Of a stretch of 10,685 nucleotides of DNA, positions 1-6,780 are shown one piece after another; the stretch's first letter is position 1; every line of letters begins with the position of its first letter. The DNA comes from an uncultured Lachnospiraceae bacterium (lineage in GTDB: Bacteria > Bacillota > Clostridia > Lachnospirales > Lachnospiraceae). A program made the position numbers and the translations under genes. The stretch spans positions 1-10,685 of the forward strand of contig CAMNWW010000053.1 of assembly GCA_946566415.1 (NCBI GenBank), written 5' to 3'. The notes beneath the pieces were generated by a model, which had not been told where the DNA came from, did no database searches, and worked only from the letters and a program-made list of their open reading frames with translations.

Positions 1-165
1 TGATAGTGTTCTCCTTCCGCCGTCCACTTTATTTCACTTACTTTGCGTAAGATCCATGGTAGTAGTGGCGGCTATTTCTTTTTCCCTTTAAAGACTGTGT
101 AACACAACCCCACAAGGGCGCAAATGAAGATACAGAACTGAAATAAGTCAGTATATGAAAGTATC
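1..165. other. Intergenic edge, no gene recognised
   Basis: No convincing reading frame is seen on either strand. On the minus strand an AAGGAG sits at 16-11 with ten bases left before the window edge, so a minus-strand gene could begin just outside the window; this is a guess from one motif. A short inverted repeat (TGTGT/ACACA around 95-105) and a weak 5-bp repeat around 140-155 lie downstream of the protease gene, but neither is followed by a good T-run, so I do not call a terminator. Confidence 0.4.
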
Positions 166-1080
166 CTATTTATCACAAAGAAATTTTTGAATATTAATCT
201 TTCCATGTCCCTGCCAATTTTCCGGCAGTCCTGCATCATCACAGGCATCCCACAGCCTAAGCTTCATTTCCATATTGGTCATATCCGGATATTTTTCCAG
301 AAGGAGCGCCGCAGCTCCCGATATAACCGGAGTTGCCATAGAAGTTCCGTTTTTACCGATGTACGGGAAACGGCTGGTGGACGGGTATCGGAAATTGCAG
401 GAAAATACACGGTTTCCCGGCGCGGATACGTCCGGCTTTTTTATACATTCCAGCGTTGGGCCGCACCCGGAATAAGACGGAGCGGTCTTCATCCCGCGCT
501 GTCCGGTAAAGGTGTCGCATGCGCCGACCGTGATAACCTTCCGGCTGATTCCCGGAAGTGTGATACTCCCCGCATCCGGTCCCATATTGCCTGCCGCGGT
601 TACTACAATGATACCTGCGTCCCACAGGCGTTCTACCCAGAACAAAAGTCTCTCTTCCTCTTCGTTTCCCGGATGAGGAAGCGTTCCCAGGGATATATTC
701 GCAATACGGATATGGGATCTTTTCTGTTCATCCAGTACATATTGGATACCGGAGATTACATTTTCGATCTGACCGTCTCCTTTCTCATCCAATACCTTAA
801 CCCCAATGATCGACACTCCCGGGGCAATTCCTGCATACTGCCTGCCGCTGCATTTTCCGTCTCCGCCAAGGATTCCCGCCACATGCGTCCCATGACCGTT
901 GTCGTCATAACAGTATCGTTCTCCGTGAACGCAGTCCTTCCATCCAGACAGGCGCGGCGCAAGGTCCGGATGGGCGGCGATTCCAGTGTCCAAAACTGCC
1001 GCCGCCACATGCTTTCCCGTCAACTGACAGCGCGTAAGTTCCGGACACCAGTAATGAATTTTATTTTTCAATTCTTTCAT
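166..1080 (-). CDS. Subtilisin-like serine protease (peptidase S8), cytoplasmic type
   Basis: A 304-residue S8 family endopeptidase. The catalytic triad is visible: Asp31 in VLDTG, His63 in DNGHGTHVAG, and Ser247 in GTSMATP; the oxyanion Asn165 lies in AAGN. The catalytic core begins almost at the N-terminus, with no signal peptide, no long propeptide and no membrane segment, so the enzyme probably stays in the cytoplasm, as do intracellular subtilisins of the AprX/Isp kind. It has an unusual number of cysteines (for example 12, 18, 50, 57, 77, 188, 206, 212), which fits a reducing compartment. The ATG at 1080 is preceded by an AAGGGGG-type ribosome site about 11 bases upstream. The gene is divergent from the Cys-rich gene at 1207. 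The family assignment is firm; substrate and role are unknown. Confidence 0.93.
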   Translation of the reverse strand: MKELKNKIHYWCPELTRCQLTGKHVAAAVLDTGIAAHPDLAPRLSGWKDCVHGERYCYDDNGHGTHVAGILGGDGKCSGRQYAGIAPGVSIIGVKVLDEKGDGQIENVISGIQYVLDEQKRSHIRIANISLGTLPHPGNEEEERLLFWVERLWDAGIIVVTAAGNMGPDAGSITLPGISRKVITVGACDTFTGQRGMKTAPSYSGCGPTLECIKKPDVSAPGNRVFSCNFRYPSTSRFPYIGKNGTSMATPVISGAAALLLEKYPDMTNMEMKLRLWDACDDAGLPENWQGHGKINIQKFLCDK

Positions 1081-1144
1081 GATTCTTAAGCCCCCTTTTT
1101 ATCACAATATTCAAAAAGGAGAAAAATTGTTTAAATTCCGTGAA

Positions 1145-1171
1145 ACACTGGCAAGCCTTCCTACATATGAT
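1145..1171 (+). promoter_or_regulatory. Possible promoter of the Cys-rich small gene
   Basis: CATATGATG at 1164-1172, with AC at 1145-1146 seventeen bases upstream, partly resembles a mother-cell sporulation sigma (SigK-like, AC-N16/17-CATANNNTA) promoter. The same bases include TATGAT, a fair vegetative -10, without a good -35 box. The match is imperfect and short, so this is only a lead. Confidence 0.25.
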
Positions 1172-1206
1172 GAAGTGTAAAGAAACCTAATCGGAGGTTA
1201 TTTAAC

Positions 1207-1443
1207 ATGAGTGATTTAAGTGCAACAAACTGTGGATGCGGATGCGAAAACGCAATGTCTAACTGTGGCGGAAACGGAATTTCTTCCTGCCTGCTGATCA
1301 TCATCTTACTCTTCTGCTGCGGCAACGGATGCGGCAATGGATGCGGCAACAGCCTTGGCGGCTTCGGCGGCGGAAACGACTGCTGCTGGATTATCCTTCT
1401 TCTTCTGTTCTGCGGCGGAAACGGCTGCGGATGTGGATGCTAA
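1207..1443 (+). CDS. Cys/Gly-rich small protein with two hydrophobic segments (chorion-class high-cysteine HCB-like)
   Basis: A 78-residue protein with 15 Cys and about 20 Gly. Its plan is a repeat of two units: a hydrophobic run (CLLIIILLFCC at 28-38; CCWIILLLLFC at 59-69), each followed by a GNGCG-type Cys/Gly tail, with the last residues alternating Gly and Cys. It starts at an ATG eight bases after a clear GGAGG at 1194-1198, and ends just before a strong terminator, so it is a free-standing one-gene transcript. It resembles the small Clostridia proteins annotated as chorion class high-cysteine HCB protein, a name given for composition, not known function. The hydrophobic runs could insert in a membrane, and the Cys cluster could bind metal or form disulfides; neither is shown. 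A spore-surface role is another possibility. Confidence 0.8.
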   Translation: MSDLSATNCGCGCENAMSNCGGNGISSCLLIIILLFCCGNGCGNGCGNSLGGFGGGNDCCWIILLLLFCGGNGCGCGC

Positions 1444-1461
1444 TTCACAGCTAAATCTGAA

Positions 1462-1492
1462 AAAACGGATGGGGAATTACCCCATCCGTTTT
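1462..1492. terminator. Bidirectional intrinsic terminator between convergent small genes
   Basis: A perfect 13-bp stem: AAAACGGATGGGG at 1462-1474 pairs with 1480-1492 around a 5-base loop (AATTA). Each strand gives a GC-rich stem ending in a run of four to five T. It lies between the stop of the Cys-rich gene (plus) and the stop of the 51-residue gene (minus), so it can serve both. Confidence 0.9.
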
Positions 1493-1498
1493 CACTTC

Positions 1499-1654
1499 TC
1501 ATCTTCCATGATTTTGCCGTGAACAACCGCTCTTTTTTTTCTTTTCTTCGTACCTTCTTCTCTGTTTTCCTTCCTTTATGCCTTCCTTTTCAGCAGTACA
1601 TTCCTCATCTACTTCATAGACAGAATTTCCTTCAATAATGATTCTGCTTTGCAT
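1499..1654 (-). CDS. Small charged hypothetical protein, 51 aa
   Basis: An open frame too short for usual length cut-offs. It begins MQSRIIIEGNSVYEVDEEC, then becomes strongly basic and charged (KEGKQRRRYEEKKKK) and ends NHGR. The ATG at 1654 is preceded on the minus strand by AGAGGTG about seven bases upstream, an acceptable ribosome site, and the stop lies seven bases from the shared terminator at 1462-1492. The N-terminal IIIEGNxVYEVDEEC pattern resembles a short conserved protein I associate with Lachnospiraceae genomes, from memory only. Its two cysteines (19 and 44) and Lys/Arg-rich tail might suggest nucleic-acid or ribosome contact, but no function is known to me. It is divergent from the gene at 1752. 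Confidence 0.68.
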   Translation of the reverse strand: MQSRIIIEGNSVYEVDEECTAEKEGIKEGKQRRRYEEKKKKSGCSRQNHGR

Positions 1655-1751
1655 GGGAAACACCTCTGCCCTTTTTTATCCAGTATATGCGATTTCATAA
1701 TTTCACGTCCGTTTACATATATATTTATAACGCTGGATCTAAGGAGACGAT

Positions 1752-2228
1752 ATGGAGAAAAAACCGCCTCGATATATGACTCCATTTGACTTGATGATCA
1801 CGACAGACATGCTAGAGATGATCAAGCTGATGATTCCTTATCTCCCTCCGGATTTTCAGCGCATGGCAGGCATTTATGCCAAATTGACGGAACTTCAGAA
1901 TGCCATAAATTATTTCCGACCTCCTTATGATCATAGCCGCAGAGGGCGGCTGCGGCAAAAAGAAATGGATCTGAACTCTCTCATGGAGGACATAGGCCCC
2001 TATCTTGGGTCTGATGCCAGTGAAATGATGGGAAACCTTTCCCAGGCGATGAGTATGATGGAGATGGTACAGTCTATGGACATGGGAGATGCCATGAAAT
2101 CCATGAATATGGGGGATATTATGAATGCCATGGATGCATTCTCTGCAGAAAGGAAAGATGCTGATGAACGAATGGATCAACCACCCTGCGATGGCGGACA
2201 TCGACCCGATGAAACTGGAGCTGATTAA
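1752..2228 (+). CDS. Met-rich hypothetical protein, 158 aa
   Basis: I do not recognise a named family. The first two thirds look like a folded helical domain (MTPFDLMITTDMLEMIKLMIP..., LPPDFQRMAGIYAKLTELQNAINYF). The region around residues 95-130 is Met-rich with repeated M-x-M-G-D-x-M units. There are about 23 Met in 158 residues. There is no signal peptide or membrane segment. The ATG at 1752 follows AAGGAG at 1741-1746 with ideal spacing. A weak promoter (TTTCAC at 1701, TTTATA at 1724, 17-bp spacing) lies upstream. The final 22 codons overlap the next gene in another frame and read as polar, unstructured sequence. The gene is probably translationally coupled to the next one. Confidence 0.72.
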   Translation: MEKKPPRYMTPFDLMITTDMLEMIKLMIPYLPPDFQRMAGIYAKLTELQNAINYFRPPYDHSRRGRLRQKEMDLNSLMEDIGPYLGSDASEMMGNLSQAMSMMEMVQSMDMGDAMKSMNMGDIMNAMDAFSAERKDADERMDQPPCDGGHRPDETGAD

Positions 2229-2451
2229 AGCCGCCGCAAAACAAACAAGCGGGAAAAGCGGAAAAGCGCTTGCTCCCGCCCTCATGGCTCTGATCGCTAA
2301 TGCCAACAGGCAGGGCATCCAGTTTACTTCTGATGAAATTTCATTGATCCTTGAAGTACTAAAAGAAGGCAAATCCAAAGAAGAAAAAGAACAGATCGAC
2401 AATATGGTACAAATGGTCCGCAACATGCAGAAAAAAGGAAAACCTAAATAA
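2164..2451 (+). CDS. Hypothetical helical protein, 95 aa, overlapping the previous gene
   Basis: The frame is open from 2125, but the best start is the ATG at 2164 (MNEWINHPAMADIDPMKLELI), because AAGGA ends nine bases before it; ATG 2158 would be only three bases from that site. The protein is mainly helical and charged: HPAMADIDPMKLELIKAAAKQTSGKSGKALAP may be cut into two helices, then a C-terminal coiled-coil-like stretch rich in Lys/Glu ending KKGKPK. The start lies 65 bp inside the 3' end of the Met-rich gene, in the +1 frame relative to it. This is either a long coupled overlap or the result of a frameshift splitting one gene. Its function is unknown to me; the strict pairing suggests the two proteins work together. 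Confidence 0.75.
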   Translation: MNEWINHPAMADIDPMKLELIKAAAKQTSGKSGKALAPALMALIANANRQGIQFTSDEISLILEVLKEGKSKEEKEQIDNMVQMVRNMQKKGKPK

Positions 2452-2476
2452 GACTCCCTTAAGGAGCCTTATTTAG
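2444..2476. terminator. Stem-loop between convergent genes, likely bidirectional terminator
   Basis: CTAAATAAG at 2444-2452 pairs with CTTATTTAG at 2468-2476, then one mismatch, then CTCC/GGAG around CTTAA. The stem includes the stop codon of the plus-strand gene. On the minus strand it is followed by GGTTTTCC and a run of T, so it terminates the phospholipase gene better than the plus-strand gene. Confidence 0.65.
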
Positions 2477-2490
2477 ACCCGAAAAACTTC

Positions 2491-3348
2491 TTACTCATCC
2501 AGATACTTTACAAGATAAGGGAGATTATACTCCATCTGCCTGCGCCCATGCTGATAAAATGCCTGCAGCTTATCCCGGTCTTTTTCCAACCTGGATACTG
2601 GAGGCATCTGGGGGCGCAGGACAAAGATTTTACCATTTTCTTCCAGTTCCTCGATTTTCTCCATAGTACGGTTATAACTTTTATTCCGAAGGATACATCT
2701 GCGGATAAGGCTGGGATATTTACTGTACAGCCTTCTATAGAGCCTGCCCATTGCCCGGGACGTCGGTTTTTTCCGATATCCTTTCGGTCTGGTAAGGATT
2801 ACCGCAATTTTTTTAAATCCCAACCGCCTTACATGCTCCACTGGAATAGAATCTGCAATCCCGCCGTCCAGATAAGGCGTCCCGTCGACTACTGTGACCG
2901 GACAGGCCAGAGGCATGCTGCAGCTTGCCCTCGTCAGCATCAATAGTCTTTCTTTATCGCTTTTTTCGGTCAAATATTCTGCTTTTCCAGTGAGACAGTT
3001 CGTCGCAACGATCTCGCATTCCATATCCGATGCAAAAAATGTATCGAAATCAAAAGGTATTAATTCATTAGGATATCGGTCAAAAATCATGTCCATATCC
3101 ATCATGCTGCGTTCCCTTACAAAATCTTTTAATCCGTAGTAGTAATTGTATTCTTTTCCTCGTGTGATCATACAGTCCCTGGTACGTCCGATCTGGCGGG
3201 ATACATAATCAACGGCATTGCATGAACCCGCCGATACTCCCGTTACATGGGAAAAATAAATATCTTTTTCCATAAGATAGTCAAGCGCGCCCGCTGTAAA
3301 TACGCCTCTTGTGGCGCCCCCTTCTAACACTAATCCTGCATGAATCAA
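2491..3348 (-). CDS. Patatin-like phospholipase family protein
   Basis: A 285-residue patatin-like serine hydrolase, expected to release fatty acids from phospholipids or other acyl esters by a Ser-Asp dyad. The visible elements are the oxyanion loop GGATRG (10-15), the nucleophile elbow G-V-S39-A-G (37-41), and the catalytic Asp161 in the D-G-G motif. It has no signal peptide or membrane helix, so it is cytoplasmic or peripheral. It belongs to the small single-domain bacterial type (like YjjU of E. coli by general plan). The start is TTG at 3348: no in-frame ATG is near and the reading MIHAGLVLEGG needs it; AAAGGGG sits seven bases upstream. An out-of-frame ATG two codons in could mislead start calling. 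It is divergent from the ABC-F gene. Confidence 0.9.
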   Translation of the reverse strand: MIHAGLVLEGGATRGVFTAGALDYLMEKDIYFSHVTGVSAGSCNAVDYVSRQIGRTRDCMITRGKEYNYYYGLKDFVRERSMMDMDMIFDRYPNELIPFDFDTFFASDMECEIVATNCLTGKAEYLTEKSDKERLLMLTRASCSMPLACPVTVVDGTPYLDGGIADSIPVEHVRRLGFKKIAVILTRPKGYRKKPTSRAMGRLYRRLYSKYPSLIRRCILRNKSYNRTMEKIEELEENGKIFVLRPQMPPVSRLEKDRDKLQAFYQHGRRQMEYNLPYLVKYLDE

Positions 3349-3422
3349 ATAATCGCCCCTTTCATATGCTAAGTATTTCCATCGTATCCTTCATGCATCC
3401 GCATTCGGGACTCGTAAATCTA

Positions 3423-3439
3423 ATCGCCTATTCGGCGAT
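3423..3439. other. Short hairpin in the phospholipase leader
   Basis: ATCGCC (3423-3428) and GGCGAT (3434-3439) form a perfect 6-bp inverted repeat with a 5-base loop. The sequence TAATCGCC recurs at 3350-3357, where its complement overlaps the ribosome-binding site of the phospholipase gene. Confidence 0.4.
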
Positions 3440-3452
3440 GGGTTCCTAATGA

Positions 3453-3461
3453 ATTGTACCA
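3453..3461 (-). promoter_or_regulatory. Candidate extended -10 promoter for the phospholipase gene
   Basis: Read on the minus strand, TGGTACAAT (3461-3453) is an extended -10 element (TGn plus TACAAT); the -35 region (TGCCAT, about 3481-3476) is poor. It would give a leader of roughly 100 bases that includes the hairpin at 3423-3439. Confidence 0.45.
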
Positions 3462-3490
3462 TAACTCTCGCTTAAATGGCACTCTTTTCC

Positions 3491-3518
3491 TTGTAAAAGT
3501 AAAAGTTTTATGTATAAT
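3491..3518 (+). promoter_or_regulatory. Sigma-A type promoter of the ABC-F gene
   Basis: TTGTAA at 3491-3496 and a consensus TATAAT at 3513-3518 are separated by 16 bases. Transcription should start near 3525, giving a leader of about 50 bases. A GCGGC/GCCGC pair (3526-3530 with 3543-3547) could form a weak hairpin before the ribosome site CAGGAG at about 3561-3566. Confidence 0.7.
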
Positions 3519-3573
3519 AGAATAAGCGGCATTAAACAGGAGGCCGCAATCTAATAAAAACAGGAGTTTTACT

Positions 3574-5205
3574 ATGATCAGTACAAGCAATGTAACTTAT
3601 AGAGTTGGGAAAAAAGCCTTATTTGAGGATGTAAATATTAAATTTTCCGAGGGGAACTGTTATGGACTTATCGGAGCGAACGGAGCGGGGAAATCCACTT
3701 TTCTTAAGATTCTGTCCGGGCAGCTCGAACCTTCTTCCGGTGAAGTTTCCGTTTCTTCCGGCGAACGCCTTTCGTTCCTCCAGCAGGATCATTTTAAATA
3801 TGACGCTTATCCGGTACTCGATACCGTGATCCTGGGAAACGCCCGTCTGTATGAAATCATGAAAGAAAAAGAGGCTCTCTATGCAAAGGAGGATTTCACA
3901 GATGAAGACGGAATCCGTGCAAGTGAGCTGGAGGCGGAATTCGGCGCGATGGACGGCTGGGAAGCTGAATCCGACGCCGCTTCCCTTCTCAATGGACTTG
4001 GGGTTGAGACAGAGCTGCATGCTTCCATGATGAGGGACCTTCCCGGTGCCCAAAAAGTCAAGGTCCTTTTGGCGCAGGCATTATTTGGAAACCCGGACAT
4101 TCTTCTCCTCGACGAGCCCACCAACCACCTGGACCTGGACGCAATCGCATGGCTGGAAGAATTTTTAATCGGTTTTAACAATACGGTCATTGTTGTATCA
4201 CACGACCGTTATTTCCTCAACAAAGTCTGTACCCAGATCGCTGATATAGACTACGGAAAAATCCAGCTTTATGCCGGAAACTATGATTTCTGGTATGAAT
4301 CCAGCCAACTCCTCATTCGTCAGATGAAGGAGGCTAATAAAAAGAAGGAAGAAAAGATCAAAGAACTGCAGGAATTTATCTCCAGGTTCAGCGCGAATGC
4401 ATCCAAGTCACGGCAGGCCACATCCAGAAAACGTGCTCTGGAAAAAATCCAGCTTGAGGAGATACGTCCGTCCAGCCGTAAATATCCATATATTGATTTT
4501 AAACCAGACCGTGAAATTGGTAATGAAGTCTTAACTGTAGAAGGTCTTTCCAAGACGATCGACGGCGTAAAAGTCCTGGACGATATTTCTTTCACCTTAA
4601 ACCGCGAGGATAAAGCGGCCTTTGTGGGAGGCAATGAATTTGCAAAGACTGTGCTTTTCCAAATCCTGATGGGGGAGATGGAGCCGGATACAGGAACCTA
4701 TCACTGGGGCGTCACTACTTCCCAGGCATACTTCCCTAAGGATAACAGCCGGGAATTTATGAATGAGGACACGATCGTCGAATGGCTGACACAGTATTCG
4801 GAAATCAAGGATGTGACTTTTGTCCGCGGTTTCCTCGGGCGGATGCTTTTCTCCGGTGAAGATGGAATGAAGAAAGTGAAGGTCTTATCCGGAGGGGAGA
4901 AGGTCCGATGTATGCTCTCCAAGCTGATGATCTCCGGCGCGAACGTCCTTCTGCTCGACGAGCCTACCGACCATCTGGACATGGAGGCGATCACCGCCCT
5001 TAATAACGGTCTTAAAAAATTCCCCGGCGTTCTCCTGTTTGCTTCCCGCGACCACCAGATCGTGGAGACGACTGCAAACCGGATCATGGAGATCATGCCG
5101 GGCGGAAAGATGATCGATAAGATCACAACCTACGACGAGTATCTGGCAAATGACGAGATGGCAAGGAAACGCCAGACATACACCATGAAAGAAGAAGATA
5201 ATTAA
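3574..5205 (+). CDS. ykpA: ABC-F family ATPase, YkpA/YbiT type
   Basis: A 543-residue soluble protein with two ATP-binding cassettes and no membrane segment, the hallmark of ABC-F proteins that act on the ribosome rather than transport. It closely resembles B. subtilis YkpA and E. coli YbiT in length and wording along its whole course. Site I: Walker A GANGAGKST (34-42), signature LPGAQ (156-160, a variant of LSGGQ), Walker B with catalytic Glu181 in LLLDEPTNHLD, and switch His210. A charged, coiled-coil linker (about 240-330) is where the tRNA-interaction motif lies. Site II is unusual: the P-loop reads GGNEFAKT (352-359), the signature is LSGGE (438-442), Walker B has Glu463, and the switch His is Arg492. 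The terminator at 5209-5261 ends the gene. It is probably a housekeeping translation factor; antibiotic resistance is not indicated by the sequence. Confidence 0.93.
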   Translation: MISTSNVTYRVGKKALFEDVNIKFSEGNCYGLIGANGAGKSTFLKILSGQLEPSSGEVSVSSGERLSFLQQDHFKYDAYPVLDTVILGNARLYEIMKEKEALYAKEDFTDEDGIRASELEAEFGAMDGWEAESDAASLLNGLGVETELHASMMRDLPGAQKVKVLLAQALFGNPDILLLDEPTNHLDLDAIAWLEEFLIGFNNTVIVVSHDRYFLNKVCTQIADIDYGKIQLYAGNYDFWYESSQLLIRQMKEANKKKEEKIKELQEFISRFSANASKSRQATSRKRALEKIQLEEIRPSSRKYPYIDFKPDREIGNEVLTVEGLSKTIDGVKVLDDISFTLNREDKAAFVGGNEFAKTVLFQILMGEMEPDTGTYHWGVTTSQAYFPKDNSREFMNEDTIVEWLTQYSEIKDVTFVRGFLGRMLFSGEDGMKKVKVLSGGEKVRCMLSKLMISGANVLLLDEPTDHLDMEAITALNNGLKKFPGVLLFASRDHQIVETTANRIMEIMPGGKMIDKITTYDEYLANDEMARKRQTYTMKEEDN

Positions 5206-5208
5206 ATC

Positions 5209-5261
5209 AAAAGAAAAACCATGACGGGAATAAAATTTTTTCCGGCATGGTTTTCTTTTTT
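5209..5261. terminator. Bidirectional terminator between ykpA and galT
   Basis: An A-rich arm ending in ACCATG (5209-5223) pairs with CATGG plus a T-rich arm (5246-5261), with inner CGG/CCG pairs and an AT-rich loop. Each strand ends in a long T-run interrupted by one C, so it can stop both the ABC-F transcript and the galKT transcript. Confidence 0.8.
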
Positions 5262-5266
5262 AACTT

Positions 5267-6757
5267 TTATAGACTGTCAATAAAGCGCATGAACGCTTTC
5301 TGTCCGTCCTCTGTCTGCTTATATACTCCCGCGTCCTCTAATACCTGGCAGAATACCTGACCGATTTCCCGGCGCAGGATCTCCATAATGTTTTCTTCTG
5401 TTATCCGGTCGTACTTTGGAAGAAATTCTTCTGCCCAGTCCGCGTGTTTCTTAAGCATCTCATCCGCCCGGATATCCCCGCCTGCAAGGACCGCCTTTGC
5501 CAGAGTCTCCATCTCCTGTTTCAGCCTGGCAGGAAGTACGGCAAGTCCCATCACCTCGATCAGTCCGATATTTTCTTTCTTGATATGATGCAGCTTCGCA
5601 TGGGGATGATACACGCCCAGGGGATGTTCTTCGGTCGTGATATTATTTCGCAGCACCAGGTCAAGCTCGAACATACCTCCCCGCATACGGGCAATGGGGG
5701 TTATGGTATTATGCGGTTCACCGTCTGTTTCGGCAAAAATGAAAGCGCTTTCATCCGTATAGCGCCTCCAAGCGTCAAGCACATGCGCCGCCGCCTCGGT
5801 CAGTCTGCTGCTGTCGCGGCTCCTTAGGCGTATGACGGACATCGGCCATTTTACAATTCCCACGCAGACGTCTTCAAATCCTTTGATTATGCATTCTTTG
5901 ATCACCGGCGCTTTTGCCATGGCAAATTCATGGTTCCCGCCCTGAAAATGATCGTGGCTCAATATCGAGCCGCCTACGATAGGAAGGTCTGCGTTTGATC
6001 CGACAAAATAGTGAGGAAACTGTTCCACAAAATCCAGAAGTTTAGCGAAAGTCGCTTTCTCGATCTTCATAGGTGTATGCTCCCCGTTCAGTACAATACA
6101 GTGCTCATTATAATAAACATACGGTGAATACTGGAATCCCCAGTCTTTTTGCCCGATCACGACCGGGATAATACGGTGGTTCTGTCTTGCCGGGTGGTTC
6201 GTACGCCCTGCATATCCCTCGTTCTCCATACAAAGAAGACATTTGGGGTATCCGCTCTGTTTTGCATTCTTCGCCGCGGCGATCGCCTTAGGGTCTTTCT
6301 CCGGCTTTGACAAATTGATAGTAATCTCCATATCCCCATATTCTGTCTGTGTTATCCATTTCTGATCCTTCTTGACACGGTATCTGCGGATATAATCGCT
6401 GTCCTGGCTCAACTTATAGAAATAGTCCGTGGCACGCTTCGGGCTTTCCTCATACAGTTCATTGAATCTGGATATCACAACGCTCGGCGCAGGCACAAGC
6501 TTCCCCATAATCTTCGTATCGAACAGATCCCTGTAAACAATAGAGTCTTCGATCAGCCCCTTCTCTACGGCATAGTCTGTCATCCTGCGAAGTATTTCTT
6601 CAAGCTCTGTCTCTTCCGTCATCCCCCCAGGCGCCTCATACTCATCCAGCCCCAGAGCATCCAGCACTTGATTTCTCACATATATCTCGTCTTCCTTTGC
6701 GACAAGGCCTGTACGGATTCCATACTGCATTAACTTGGCAACTGCTTCATAAATCAT
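5267..6757 (-). CDS. galT: UDP-glucose--hexose-1-phosphate uridylyltransferase (class II GalT)
   Basis: A 496-residue enzyme of the Leloir pathway, exchanging UMP between UDP-glucose and galactose-1-phosphate. Its length and wording are of the class II family found in Firmicutes, about 150 residues longer than E. coli GalT. Visible conserved pieces are the C-x2-C pair at Cys173/Cys176 (YPKCLLC), SHDHFQGG (267-274) with a His-x-His core, and HPHAKLHHIKKENIGLIEVMG near residue 390. The ATG at 6757 follows AGAGGAG with 8-base spacing, and the gene begins 23 bases after the galK stop, so the two form an operon in the order galK-galT. A perfect cre-like palindrome lies inside the reading frame (5740-5753). 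No galE or galM is present in the window. Confidence 0.95.
   Translation of the reverse strand: MIYEAVAKLMQYGIRTGLVAKEDEIYVRNQVLDALGLDEYEAPGGMTEETELEEILRRMTDYAVEKGLIEDSIVYRDLFDTKIMGKLVPAPSVVISRFNELYEESPKRATDYFYKLSQDSDYIRRYRVKKDQKWITQTEYGDMEITINLSKPEKDPKAIAAAKNAKQSGYPKCLLCMENEGYAGRTNHPARQNHRIIPVVIGQKDWGFQYSPYVYYNEHCIVLNGEHTPMKIEKATFAKLLDFVEQFPHYFVGSNADLPIVGGSILSHDHFQGGNHEFAMAKAPVIKECIIKGFEDVCVGIVKWPMSVIRLRSRDSSRLTEAAAHVLDAWRRYTDESAFIFAETDGEPHNTITPIARMRGGMFELDLVLRNNITTEEHPLGVYHPHAKLHHIKKENIGLIEVMGLAVLPARLKQEMETLAKAVLAGGDIRADEMLKKHADWAEEFLPKYDRITEENIMEILRREIGQVFCQVLEDAGVYKQTEDGQKAFMRFIDSL
5740..5753. promoter_or_regulatory. cre-like palindrome inside galT (candidate CcpA site)
   Basis: TGAAAGCGCTTTCA is a perfect 14-bp palindrome that fits the CcpA consensus TGWAANCGNTNWCA at every defined position. 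It lies in the galT coding region about 1 kb from the galT start. Internal cre sites can repress as transcription roadblocks in Bacillus. The codons here specify ESAF in a conserved stretch, so chance through protein constraint is possible. Confidence 0.5.
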
Positions 6758-6780
6758 CCCAGCATCTCCTCTCTGTTTTC

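Noticed and set aside
56..70. Short minus-strand peptide starting ATG-GAT-CTT
   Set aside because: Only seven codons, no ribosome site, and nothing to support translation.
187..1089. 300-residue plus-strand open frame
   Set aside because: It is antisense to the S8 protease, whose catalytic motifs are all intact; the frame gives an Arg/Ser-rich protein without family features.
1812..2426. 204-residue minus-strand open frame
   Set aside because: It is antisense to the two overlapping plus-strand genes that have good ribosome sites; its His/Ile-rich repeats are the complement of the Met-rich repeats.
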